From UBA1479 sp048263775 (GTDB taxonomy: Bacteria > Pseudomonadota > Alphaproteobacteria > Rhodospirillales > Casp-alpha2), in the NCBI GenBank assembly GCA_048263775.1, contig JBLXDU010000010.1:1-64000 (forward strand): a stretch of 64,000 bases of DNA, given 5' to 3'. The translations under genes were made by a program, and so were the position numbers. The notes under the pieces were generated by a model. The model saw nothing but the letters and a program-made list of their open reading frames with translations. It made no database searches and was not told the origin of the DNA. This document shows, piece after piece, positions 56,936-64,000 of this stretch. Each line of letters opens with the position of its first letter. Within the stretch, counting starts at the first letter, position 1.

Positions 56936-58671
56936 GGATGGCCCCCGCCGGCGTGGCCGGGGCGGCTGCGCAGAGTCGTCAGGGCCAGGATGACCACGGG
57001 TATCAGGCCGGCGGCGACGATGGTCAGTGCGCCCAGCGCCGATTCCTCGAACAATTCGTCCGACGCGTACTGGAACACAAAGGTCGCGAGCGTGTCGTAG
57101 CCGAAGGGACGCAGGATGATGGTAATGGGAAGTTCCTTCATGCAATCGACGAAAACCAGCAGGCCCGCCGTCAACAGGCTGGTGCGGAGCAGCGGAAAAT
57201 GCACGCGGGACATGGTCTGGAACGGGTTTGCCCCAAGCGTCCGCGCGGCGCCGTCCATGTTGCGTGAAACCTTGCCCAGGCCGGCTTCGATCGTGCCGAA
57301 GGACAACGCCAGGAACCGCGCCAAGTAACCATAGAGGATGGCAATCACGGTGCCGCTGAACAGCAGTCCTGTGGATACACCGAATACCCGTTCCGAGAAA
57401 GCGTCGATCGAATTGTCCAGGCCCGCCATGGGCACGATCACGCCGATCGCCAGCACGGCGCCCGGCACGGCGTATCCGATCGACGCGAAGCGCACGGCGG
57501 CGCGGGGCAGGGGGCCCGAGCCCATGCGCAGCCCGTAGGCAAGAACAAGGCCGATGGCGACGGCGATGACGGCCGCCCCCAGGGACAGCGAGATGCTGTT
57601 CAGGGTGATGGTCAGATAATTGGCCTGCAGCGTCACGTCGAAAAACACCACGGCGTAGGATACCAGAACCGATGCCGGCAGAACGAAGCCGAGCAGGATC
57701 GGTAAGGCGCAGAAAGCGGCGGCCAGCATGGCCTTGATCCCTCTCAGGCGGTAACTAGGCAATGCCTGAATCTTGCTCGACGTATGATGGTAGCGTTGCC
57801 CCCGCCGGGCCACCCGCTCAAGCACGACCAGGACGACGACGAAGATCATCAGAACCGACGCCAATTGCGCCGCGCCCGAAATATTGTCCATGTTCAGCCA
57901 GACGTCGTAGATGCCTGCCGTGAAGGTCTTGACGCCAAAGAAGTCGACGGTCCCAAAATCATTGAGTGCCTCCATCATGGCCAGGGTCATGCCGACGACG
58001 ATGGCCGGTCGGGCCAGCGGCAGGGCGACGTTCCAGAAGCTTTGCCAGGCGCTTTTGCCGAGCGTGCGGCTGACTTCGAGCACGCAGACCGACTGTTCAA
58101 GGAAAGCCGCGCGGGCCAGCAGATAGACATAGGGATAGAGCACCAGGGTCATGACGGTGATGGCGCCGCCCATGGAGCGGATTTCCGGAAACCAGTAGTC
58201 CTGCCGATTACGCCAGCCGAAGATCTCGCGCAGGGTGCCTTGCACCGCGCCGGCGTATTCCAACTGGTCCGTGAACACGAAGGCTAGGATATAGGTCGGG
58301 ACTGCCAGCGGCAGGACCAAGGCCCAGTTGAACAGGCCGCGCCCGGGAAACCGGCACATGGTCACCAGCCAGGCCGTGCCCGTGCCGATGATGAAGGTGC
58401 CCAAGCCGATCCCGCCGATCAGCATCACCGTTCGCTCGACATAGCCGAACAGTACCGTGTTGTAGAGATGGCGCCAGATATCCGGCGCCGGGGTCATGGC
58501 GATGGTCGCCACGGCGATAAGGGGCGTTGCGACGAACAGTGCGACGGCGAGAGTGATGATCCCCCAGCGGTCGGGGATCAGGCGGGCGAGTTGGTATCGG
58601 GTTGCTGGCCGGTCAGCGACGGCGGCGGGGTGCGGCAAGGCGTGTGAACTCCCAGGTTGCGGAGGGCACAA
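56932..58671 (-). CDS. fbpB: Ferric-iron ABC transporter permease (FbpB-like, double-domain)
   Basis: A 579-residue inner-membrane permease with two fused permease halves, as in FbpB/SfuB: about 12 hydrophobic segments, with one EAA loop in the first half (LEVSRTLGKSAWQSFWNVAL) and another in the second (AARTLGANPFQTMSRVHFPL). The start is a TTG at 58671; a TTG 11 codons later with GGGAG upstream is an alternative. It overlaps fbpC by 4 bp and is separated from fbpA by 65 bp containing a hairpin. Confidence 0.9.
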   Translation of the reverse strand: MCPPQPGSSHALPHPAAVADRPATRYQLARLIPDRWGIITLAVALFVATPLIAVATIAMTPAPDIWRHLYNTVLFGYVERTVMLIGGIGLGTFIIGTGTAWLVTMCRFPGRGLFNWALVLPLAVPTYILAFVFTDQLEYAGAVQGTLREIFGWRNRQDYWFPEIRSMGGAITVMTLVLYPYVYLLARAAFLEQSVCVLEVSRTLGKSAWQSFWNVALPLARPAIVVGMTLAMMEALNDFGTVDFFGVKTFTAGIYDVWLNMDNISGAAQLASVLMIFVVVLVVLERVARRGQRYHHTSSKIQALPSYRLRGIKAMLAAAFCALPILLGFVLPASVLVSYAVVFFDVTLQANYLTITLNSISLSLGAAVIAVAIGLVLAYGLRMGSGPLPRAAVRFASIGYAVPGAVLAIGVIVPMAGLDNSIDAFSERVFGVSTGLLFSGTVIAILYGYLARFLALSFGTIEAGLGKVSRNMDGAARTLGANPFQTMSRVHFPLLRTSLLTAGLLVFVDCMKELPITIILRPFGYDTLATFVFQYASDELFEESALGALTIVAAGLIPVVILALTTLRSRPGHAGGGHP

Positions 58672-58681
58672 AAGCAGAAAA

Positions 58682-58706
58682 CGCCGCGGGGGGGAACCCC
58701 GCAGCG
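58682..58706 (-). terminator. Attenuator-like hairpin between fbpA and fbpB
   Basis: A 10-bp stem (CGCCGCGGGG with CCCCGCAGCG, one wobble) followed by TTTT on the minus strand, just after the fbpA stop. Readthrough would give more binding protein than permease. Confidence 0.7.
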
Positions 58707-58736
58707 CTTCTGCCAGCTGGTTCGTTCAGGAACGAA

Positions 58737-59801
58737 TCAGCTGCCGGGTCCGTCGTCAAATCCAACCTTGTCCACCAGTCGGGAGGCGGCGGGCCGCAGC
58801 TTGGCGATTTTCTCAAGCGAGAGCGTATCGGCCTTGAAGTCGCCCCAGGATTGGACGAGCTTCGAATAAGGAACACCGGGTTTCACCGGGTATTCCTGAT
58901 TGTCTTCGGCGTAGATCTTCTGAGCCGCGTCACCGGACAGGAATTCCAGCAATTTCACCGCAGCTTCCTTGTTCTTGGCGCTTTTGGTTACGGCGGCGCC
59001 CGAAACGTTCATGTGGTTGCCGCGGTCACCCTGGTTCAGATAGGTCAGACGAACGGCGGCAGCCCACTTCTTCTGCTCGGGCTTCTCGTCGTTGGTCATC
59101 ATCTTGCCCATGTAATAATTATTCGTGATGGCGATGTCGCACACGCCTTCGTACACGGCCTTAGCCTGGGCGCGGTCATTGCCCTGGGGTTTGCGGGCCA
59201 GGTTGGCCTTCACGCCCTGAAGCCACTTTTCAGCGCCTTCTTCACCATGATGGGCAATCATCGAGGCGATCAGCGCCACGTTGTAGGCGTTCTTGCCGGA
59301 GCGCACGCAGATGCGGCCTTTGAATTTGGGGTCGGTCAGGTCTTCGTAGGACGTCAATTCACCCGGTTTGACCCGTTCCTTGGACACCAGCGCCACACGG
59401 GCACGGGACGTCAGGCCGAACCACATGCCTTCCGGGTCGCGGAAGTGGGCGGGGATGTTCTTTTCAAGGGTATCGGACTTCACAGCCTGCAGAACGCCGC
59501 CTTCCTTCAGGGCGTACAGGCGGCCGATGTCGACGGTCAGTACCGCGTCGGCAGGGCTATTGTCGCCAGCGGCCTTGATCTTTTCCAGCATGCCCTTCTT
59601 GGCGAACACGACGTTCACCTTGATCCCCGTTTCCTTGGTGAAGGCGTCGAGGAGCGGCTTGATCAGGAACGGCTGGCGATAGGAATAGAGGTTCACTTCC
59701 TGGTCGGCTGCCTGGGCCCAGGTGGTGGCGCCGAAGACAGTCGAGGCGGCGACAAGACCGGCCGCAAACAGGCGTTTCATATGTGGCATTTTGGTTTCCA
59801 C
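58737..59801 (-). CDS. fbpA: Ferric-iron ABC transporter substrate-binding protein (FbpA-like)
   Basis: Periplasmic iron(III)-binding protein, 354 residues. A Sec signal peptide (about residues 8-32, MKRLFAAGLVAASTVFGATT then ending WAQA) precedes the mature VNLYSYRQPFLIKPLLDAFT. Likely iron ligands include the tandem tyrosines of AITNNYYMGKM (about 231) and the N-terminal YSYRQ region. The GTG at 59801 has AAGGA nine bases upstream; ATGs follow at residues 5 and 8. A Fur-like box lies about 100 bp upstream. Confidence 0.93.
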   Translation of the reverse strand: METKMPHMKRLFAAGLVAASTVFGATTWAQAADQEVNLYSYRQPFLIKPLLDAFTKETGIKVNVVFAKKGMLEKIKAAGDNSPADAVLTVDIGRLYALKEGGVLQAVKSDTLEKNIPAHFRDPEGMWFGLTSRARVALVSKERVKPGELTSYEDLTDPKFKGRICVRSGKNAYNVALIASMIAHHGEEGAEKWLQGVKANLARKPQGNDRAQAKAVYEGVCDIAITNNYYMGKMMTNDEKPEQKKWAAAVRLTYLNQGDRGNHMNVSGAAVTKSAKNKEAAVKLLEFLSGDAAQKIYAEDNQEYPVKPGVPYSKLVQSWGDFKADTLSLEKIAKLRPAASRLVDKVGFDDGPGS

Positions 59802-60201
59802 GGGTCAGGGTCCTTCGTTGGTTTGGTTGTGAAATCCCAGAGGCTCGTAAGGGTCGAACGGCTGTTCGCAAATCCCTGGCCAAATCTCGGCAAAAAATGA
59901 GATTGCGAATGATTATCAATGATTGCGCCAGTTATAACGGTCTGATTATGAGTTTGCAAGTCATTCTCGTTCTCGTGTCGGCGGGGCGTGAAAATGCCTA
60001 ACCAGGGCTTGTGAAGGCCGCCACAGTGGTGCACGAAAGCGGGCTATGGTCTGGTGTTTTGCCGTGTCATGGGCCAGACTGTGTCACGCGCAGGCGAACG
60101 GCTGGTGCGGTATCCGGAAATTCCGAAAAATTAACCGCCCGGCAATAAAGGGCGCGCCATACTGCGGGGCCGCGGTCGGTGTCGCGGGGAAAGGTCAGGC
60201 A
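59802..60201. other. 400-bp divergent gap between fbpA and fliX
   Basis: No gene is seen in this gap. It contains the Fur-like box near fbpA and, toward fliX, TTAACC and a half palindrome CCCGGCAATAAAGGGCG (about 60137-60153), like the GGCAA half of the flagellar activator-site candidates. No sigma-54 promoter with correct spacing was found for fliX. Confidence 0.5.
59904..59922. promoter_or_regulatory. Fur-type box upstream of fbpA
   Basis: TGCGAATGATTATCAATGA contains the palindromic core TGATTATCA and resembles the Fur consensus, in the promoter region of a ferric transporter. In alphaproteobacteria the regulator could be Fur, Irr or RirA-type. Confidence 0.6.
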
Positions 60202-60630
60202 ATGAAGGTTTCCAATATCGGTCCCGCCAAGGGTGTCGACAAATCGAAGCGCAAATCGGGCGCGTCGTCGTCGGATGCCTTCGCCGATGATTTGCGCGCG
60301 GCGACCGCCGACACGGCGGAGCAGGCGGCGGGCACCATATCGGGTTCGGCCGTCGCCGGCGTTGACGCCGTATTGGCCATGCAGGCGGCCGATGACGCGA
60401 CCCAGGGCCGCTCCAAAGGCCTGTTGATGGCACGCGGCGACCGGCTTCTTGATCGTCTCGAAGATCTTCAGATGGCGCTTTTGACGGGCAATCTGCCCAA
60501 GGAAAAGGTCATCGAACTGGCGCAGGCCTTGCGCGAAAAACGCCCGGCAACCGACGATGCGGGGCTGAATGCCTTGATTGATGAGATCGAGCTCCGCGCC
60601 GAAGTTGAACTGGCCAAGCTGACCCGATAA
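60202..60630 (+). CDS. fliX: Flagellar assembly regulator FliX
   Basis: FliX couples early basal-body assembly to activation of FlbD and sigma-54-dependent flagellar genes in Caulobacter. The 142-residue product starts MKVSNIGPAKGVDKSKRKSG, has a variable Ser/Ala-rich part, and a conserved helical C-terminus (RGDRLLDRLEDLQMALLTGN, then ALREKRPATDDAGLNALIDE). AAAGG lies ahead of the ATG. Its presence, with the sigma-54 promoters here, supports an FlbD/FliX type of control. Confidence 0.85.
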   Translation: MKVSNIGPAKGVDKSKRKSGASSSDAFADDLRAATADTAEQAAGTISGSAVAGVDAVLAMQAADDATQGRSKGLLMARGDRLLDRLEDLQMALLTGNLPKEKVIELAQALREKRPATDDAGLNALIDEIELRAEVELAKLTR

Positions 60631-60708
60631 ACCGGCCCGTCCGGGCACGGTCTTCTATTTCCCTGAAATCAATGGGTTTCCTGTCCCCAGGCCGGGATAA
60701 ATGATGGC

Positions 60709-60737
60709 TTGCCCTTAGGCGCTCCGGTCCGTATATT
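60709..60737 (+). promoter_or_regulatory. Sigma-70-type promoter of dksA
   Basis: TTGCCC, 17-base spacer, TATATT (60732-60737), with about 50 bp to the dksA start. Confidence 0.6.
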
Positions 60738-60792
60738 CCGCGCCCGTCGACAAACGGCAACCTGGCAGTTAACCGGGGGAGACGACTAAGAA

Positions 60793-61209
60793 ATGACGAT
60801 TACTGTTCCGCCAGATTATAATCCCAAGAAAGACAAGGATTTCATGAATCCTGTCATGCTGGAGTACTTCCGCCGGAAGCTCCTGAAATGGCGGGCCGAA
60901 TTGCTCGAGGAATCCAACGAAACCCTCCAGTCTCTGCAGGAAGGCGGCATCATCGAGCCCGATATCGCCGACCGTGCGTCCATTGAAACGGAACGTGCGC
61001 TGGAATTGCGCACCCGGGACCGCGCGCGCAAGCTGATCTCCAAGATCGACGAGGCGCTGAAGCGCATCGAAGACGGCAGCTACGGCTATTGCGAGGAAAC
61101 GGAAGAGCCGATCAGCGTCCAACGTCTGGAAGCCCGGCCGATCGCGACCCTGAGCATCGAAGCCCAGGAACGCCACGAGCGCATGGAGCGCACGCACCGG
61201 GACGACTAA
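60793..61209 (+). CDS. dksA: RNA polymerase-binding transcription factor DksA
   Basis: DksA binds the secondary channel of RNA polymerase and acts with ppGpp. The 138-residue product has the coiled-coil (about 20-75, with the DxxDxA tip as EPDIADRASIETE) and the C-terminal globular region YGYCEETEEPISVQRLEARP. The enteric four-cysteine zinc finger is reduced to a single Cys, as is common in alphaproteobacterial DksA. It has its own promoter and terminator, so it is not part of a flagellar operon. Confidence 0.95.
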   Translation: MTITVPPDYNPKKDKDFMNPVMLEYFRRKLLKWRAELLEESNETLQSLQEGGIIEPDIADRASIETERALELRTRDRARKLISKIDEALKRIEDGSYGYCEETEEPISVQRLEARPIATLSIEAQERHERMERTHRDD

Positions 61210-61235
61210 GGTTAAGGTCCCGGCAAAGGTTAAAG

Positions 61236-61277
61236 AGCCGCGCGAAAGGCCGATATGGCCAGGTTCGCGCGGCTTTT
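61236..61277 (+). terminator. Rho-independent terminator after dksA
   Basis: An 11-bp stem (AGCCGCGCGAA with TTCGCGCGGCT) with an inner GGCC/GGCC stem and a TTTT tail. Confidence 0.88.
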
Positions 61278-61332
61278 CTATGTCTTGAATTGACCCACTG
61301 TGCCGTATTCCCCGGCTTCTCCGGCGCTGGCG

Positions 61333-61746
61333 TCAGGCGGGATTGTCGATCCCGTTCACGCTTTCGACCACCAGCCTGTGGGGATGCCCGTTACGCCCGG
61401 TCCAGTCAATGGACTGTCCGGCCGATAGGCCGATCAGCGCCGCGCCGATGGGGGTCAGGATCGACACCTTGCCTGCCGAAATATCCGCTTCTTTGGGAAA
61501 CACCAAGGTGATGGTTCGGTCTTCGCCCGTGTCGGTGGTGAAACGCAGGGTTGACCCCATTCTGACGACATTCGCCTGAATTTGTTCATCGGGAACGATT
61601 TCCGCCCGGTCGAGTTCGGCAAGAAGCTGGCTGGAAACGTCGGGGTTTCTGTCGCTCACCCCCTCGGCAAGCCCCCACAACCGGTCATGGTCGCTGCGGG
61701 CGATGGTAATCGGGGGCTTGGACTGTGTCGCATTTTCGAAGGTCAT
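61333..61746 (-). CDS. rnk: Rnk-like GreA/GreB-family regulator of nucleoside diphosphate kinase
   Basis: A 137-residue protein of the Rnk family, related to the C-terminal FKBP-like domain of GreA. It has LRFTTDTGEDRTITLVFPKE and ISAGKVSILTPIGAALIGLS, the typical C-terminal core, after an N-terminal helical part (HDRLWGLAEGVSDRNPDV). The ATG at 61746 has AGGGGAT nearby; an in-frame upstream start at 61791 adds unrelated residues. It is convergent with dksA, another secondary-channel factor. Confidence 0.85.
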   Translation of the reverse strand: MTFENATQSKPPITIARSDHDRLWGLAEGVSDRNPDVSSQLLAELDRAEIVPDEQIQANVVRMGSTLRFTTDTGEDRTITLVFPKEADISAGKVSILTPIGAALIGLSAGQSIDWTGRNGHPHRLVVESVNGIDNPA

Positions 61747-62231
61747 TGCTGGATCCCCTGGAAAGGAATCCGGCGCGCGCGGTGGGCGCACCGAATACGT
61801 TGCGTGTGATGTCTGAAGATTCCGGGTGTCGCGTCTGAATTAGGCCTGCCCCTTGTGACGGGGCAATTTGTCAGGTCCCCACGGCTGGGGACGCGACGTC
61901 GCCAAGCCGGGGGCTAGCCTCCCGCGAGGGGATGCTGCCGGCGAAGAATGACGCAGAGGTGCATGACCGTGTTCATGGTAATGGCCATAGGAAAACGGCG
62001 CGGGGAAGTCAAGCTGGATGGGAGCCATGCATCGGTCCCCAAGCTTAGAGCAGGGGCAGCTTGGCCGACCCGGCCAATCCCCAAACCGCCCAATACGGGC
62101 GGGGATTGCGCGGGCAAGTTTCTTCCAAAAAAGAGGCCGGCGCTGGGCGCCGGCCTTTGAAGTTGATCCAGGTTCTTCATACGAACCTAGAACGGGAAAC
62201 TGTTGTCCGTTCGGTGGAGATGCCGCTCCTT
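61747..62231. other. 485-bp gap between rnk and flgH
   Basis: No convincing gene was found; the longest open frames have no resemblance to a known family. It holds two GC-rich hairpins (TGCCCC/GGGGCA at 61847-61865 and GTCCCC/GGGGAC at 61875-61892) upstream of rnk, and the flgH terminator. Confidence 0.6.
62127..62156 (-). terminator. Rho-independent terminator after flgH
   Basis: A 10-bp stem (AGGCCGGCGC with GCGCCGGCCT) with a TGG loop, followed by TTTTTT on the minus strand. Confidence 0.88.
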
Positions 62232-63005
62232 CTAGAACGGGAAGAGGATGTCCCAAAGTTGCATTCCCCAGCGGGGCTGCTGAAGTTCGCTCAGCGTTCC
62301 GCGCCCGCCGTAGGCGACCCGCATTTCTGCGATCTTTTCGTGGGAAATCTTATTGTCGGAATCGATGTCGGAAGGCCGCACCACGCCGGTGACCATGAGT
62401 TCGCGCAGTTCCGAGTTCACCCGGAGTTCCTGGCGGCCCATGATGACCAGGTTGCCGTTGGGCAGAACCTGGGTGACGACCGCGGCGAAGGTCAGGCTGA
62501 TTTCTTCCGACCGTTCGATGGAACCGTCGCCTTCCGTGCCGTGGGTGTTGCCGAAGTTGGCGATGGCGGCCGGGTTGACGCCGTCGGGCAGGTAGCGGGT
62601 CAGTTCGCCCTCGAAGCCCAACAGGTTGGTGACGTTGGCCGATTCATTGTCGATGCGGTCGCGCTCCGTCTTGTTTTCCAAGGTCGCGCTGTCGCTCAGG
62701 GTCATCTGCACGGTCATGATGTCGCCGACCTGTTTGGCGCGCAGATCCTTGAAGAAGGCCCGCGCACCTGCCCGCCACAATGAATTGGGGTTGCGTTCGG
62801 CGATCTTGGGTGCGGGCATGGGCATGGACACCGGCTTGTAGTCGGGCCGTCCCGTCGGGTTCTGGATCGGCGTGATCTTCGGTTCGTCACCGACCTGTGA
62901 CAGGCGGGTGAGGGTGTTGCATCCGGCGACCGTGCCGGCCAGCAACGTGACCAGAGCGGTGGTCCGAAGCAACTGACGGGAGAGGGAGATGATCGAGCCG
63001 TTCAT
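62232..63005 (-). CDS. flgH: Flagellar L-ring lipoprotein FlgH
   Basis: FlgH forms the L ring in the outer membrane. The 257-residue product has a lipoprotein signal peptide ending LAGTVAGC (Cys about residue 29), then NSLWRAGARAFFKDLRAKQV, GDIMTVQMTLSDSATLENKT, and the C-terminal AYGGRGTLSELQQPRWGMQL. It lies 52 bp downstream of flgA; both are likely in the flgF-flgG-flgA-flgH operon common in alphaproteobacteria. Confidence 0.95.
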   Translation of the reverse strand: MNGSIISLSRQLLRTTALVTLLAGTVAGCNTLTRLSQVGDEPKITPIQNPTGRPDYKPVSMPMPAPKIAERNPNSLWRAGARAFFKDLRAKQVGDIMTVQMTLSDSATLENKTERDRIDNESANVTNLLGFEGELTRYLPDGVNPAAIANFGNTHGTEGDGSIERSEEISLTFAAVVTQVLPNGNLVIMGRQELRVNSELRELMVTGVVRPSDIDSDNKISHEKIAEMRVAYGGRGTLSELQQPRWGMQLWDILFPF

Positions 63006-63057
63006 GGGTTTTCTCCTAATTGCCCCTTAAGGGAAGGGGCGAATTCCTTTCGTGCCG

Positions 63058-64000
63058 TTACTGGCTGTTCTGCGCCAATTCGCGAATGCTCATCATCGTC
63101 ACCTTGGCCCGGCTGGGCCCCGTGATTTCGCCTTCGAACACGGATTTGGAGCGCCGATTGACGATCTGCACCACGTCGCCGAGAGCCCCACGCTCAAGTG
63201 CTTTGCCTTGTGCGGTCAGGGACAGCGGGCCGTGGCTCAAGGTGACGGTCACAAGCGAGCCGCGTTCCACCAGGATCGGGCGTTCGACGTCGGACAGGCG
63301 GATCACGTCGTCGGGCCGCAGGCCGCGTTTGACAGACATGCCGACCAGGTCTTCCAGTTTGGTCACCGTGTCCGGCATGATGCGGTCGGCGCGGATGCGG
63401 ATCCATTTCACGTCACGTTCCGTAAGGATGTCGTTGCGCGCCATCACTTTTGATACGACCGGGATCTTGACGACCGGATACAGGCGGCCGGTCAGGCGCA
63501 GCCGTTCCCCGGCCGGGTCGCCCTTGGGGATGGAGATGACCGCCGCGAAGCGCTGGCTGCGCGGATCGTAGGTGATATCGTCGACGCCGATGGTGGGGGT
63601 GGCGCTGCCGGCGATATGGACGCGGGTCAGCTGTGTCGAAAGGTCCAGTTCAGAGGCCGGGTCCGCGCCCTTTTCAAACAGCGCCGCCATGATGGTGTCG
63701 ATGATTTCGGCCCGTTCGATGACCTGGCTGACGCGTTCGACGACGACCTGTTGGCGGGCCGACAGCGGCCGCCAGTTCAGACGGTAGGCCCGCGCCACCC
63801 GGTACAGCCAACGGGCGTCGAAGATGGCCCGTTCGCCGGGGGCGGGGGCGTAGGCCACCGCGGCATCGGCCTTCTCGCCGACGTTGATGAACAGGTCGCC
63901 CAGGTAGATGACCTTGTCATCGACGGTAATGGAGTCGCGGAGCAACGGCGCGGTTACATTCTCGCTCTGCTCTGCCGCGTCGGCAGGCGACGTTTTCTTG
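63058..64000 (-). CDS. flgA: Flagellar P-ring chaperone FlgA (5' part missing)
   Basis: FlgA helps assemble the P ring in the periplasm. The visible 313 residues include a C-terminal SAF/BPI-like domain (VVSKVMARNDILTERDVKWI then GMSVKRGLRPDDVIRLSDVE and ERGALGDVVQIVNRRSKSVF). The frame stays open to the right window edge, so the signal peptide is outside. It is upstream of flgH on the same strand. The family normally has about 220-330 residues. Confidence 0.92.
   Translation of the reverse strand, partial: KKTSPADAAEQSENVTAPLLRDSITVDDKVIYLGDLFINVGEKADAAVAYAPAPGERAIFDARWLYRVARAYRLNWRPLSARQQVVVERVSQVIERAEIIDTIMAALFEKGADPASELDLSTQLTRVHIAGSATPTIGVDDITYDPRSQRFAAVISIPKGDPAGERLRLTGRLYPVVKIPVVSKVMARNDILTERDVKWIRIRADRIMPDTVTKLEDLVGMSVKRGLRPDDVIRLSDVERPILVERGSLVTVTLSHGPLSLTAQGKALERGALGDVVQIVNRRSKSVFEGEITGPSRAKVTMMSIRELAQNSQ

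Noticed and set aside
60137..60153. Sigma-54 promoter and full activator site for fliX
   Set aside because: Only a half palindrome was found, and no GG-N10-GC promoter with the right spacing lies between it and the fliX start.
61840..62256. 138-codon open frame on the minus strand between rnk and flgH
   Set aside because: It overlaps the flgH 3' end and spans the flgH terminator hairpin; composition looks like chance Pro/Arg-rich open frame in GC-rich DNA.

Overview
The window is 64 kb of what looks like an alphaproteobacterial chromosome, most likely a motile Rhodospirillales-type organism. That placement is inferred from gene content: sciP, fliX, flbT and flaF (the alphaproteobacterial flagellar regulators), CtrA-type TTAA-N7-TTAA boxes, sigma-54 (-24/-12) flagellar promoters, a single-cysteine DksA, and two short-headed alphaproteobacterial flagellins. 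No tRNA, rRNA, CRISPR array, IS element or prophage gene was seen.

Layout. 1-2.7 kb: fliG (cut by the window edge), fliF and sciP. 2.9-5.4 kb: a NeuB-like synthase without its C-terminal domain and a glycosyltransferase/cytidylyltransferase fusion. 5.6-10.7 kb: the hook operon fliK-flgD-flgE. 10.9-34.5 kb: a large sugar- and acyl-modification island inserted between flagellar genes. It contains a PseG/PseH-like fusion, a Gfo/Idh oxidoreductase, three SpsF-like nucleotidyltransferases, a DegT aminotransferase, a PseA/HisH/HisF amidation trio, AsnB, a formyltransferase-like protein, an AAC(3)-like acetyltransferase, an AMP ligase with an ACP, FkbH with a methyltransferase, a second ACP with SDR, MBL, KASIII and MaoC-SDR genes, a DUF4910-type aminopeptidase-like protein and another methyltransferase. 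34.5-46.7 kb: flbT, two tandem flagellin genes, and a probable glycan-attachment block (TPR-GT9, Maf, sulfotransferase-like, an unrecognised coiled-coil protein, TPR-GT41), then flaF. 46.9-55.6 kb: flgI-flgJ-flgN-flgK-flgL, plus a second FlgE-type protein. 55.8-59.8 kb: a ferric-iron ABC transporter (fbpABC) behind a Fur-like box. 60.2-64 kb: fliX, dksA, rnk, flgH and flgA (cut by the window edge).

How it fits together. The island resembles, in family content, the flagellin-glycosylation locus of Campylobacter jejuni (roughly Cj1293-Cj1318, recalled, not looked up). My reading is that the organism makes a nonulosonic-acid-like sugar, decorates it with acyl groups carried on dedicated acyl carrier proteins (possibly O-methyl-glyceroyl through FkbH plus methyltransferase, and a beta-hydroxyacyl through KASIII/SDR/MaoC), amidates or formylates it, and attaches it to the two flagellins through Maf and two TPR-type glycosyltransferases. 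This is inference from families and neighbourhood. Key early enzymes (PseB/LegB-type dehydratases) are not in the window, so the pathway must start elsewhere.

Two regulatory layers can be read in the DNA. Three strong sigma-54 promoters (before fliK, flgI and the second flgE) each have, 70-110 bp upstream, a palindrome of the form GGCAA-N3-TTGCC; a fourth palindrome precedes fliF. They are good candidates for the binding site of an FlbD-like activator. Separately, CtrA-like boxes lie before sciP, the NeuB/glycosyltransferase pair, the 33.7-kb methyltransferase/aminopeptidase pair and the maf/sulfotransferase pair, which would tie the glycosylation genes to the cell-cycle flagellar programme.
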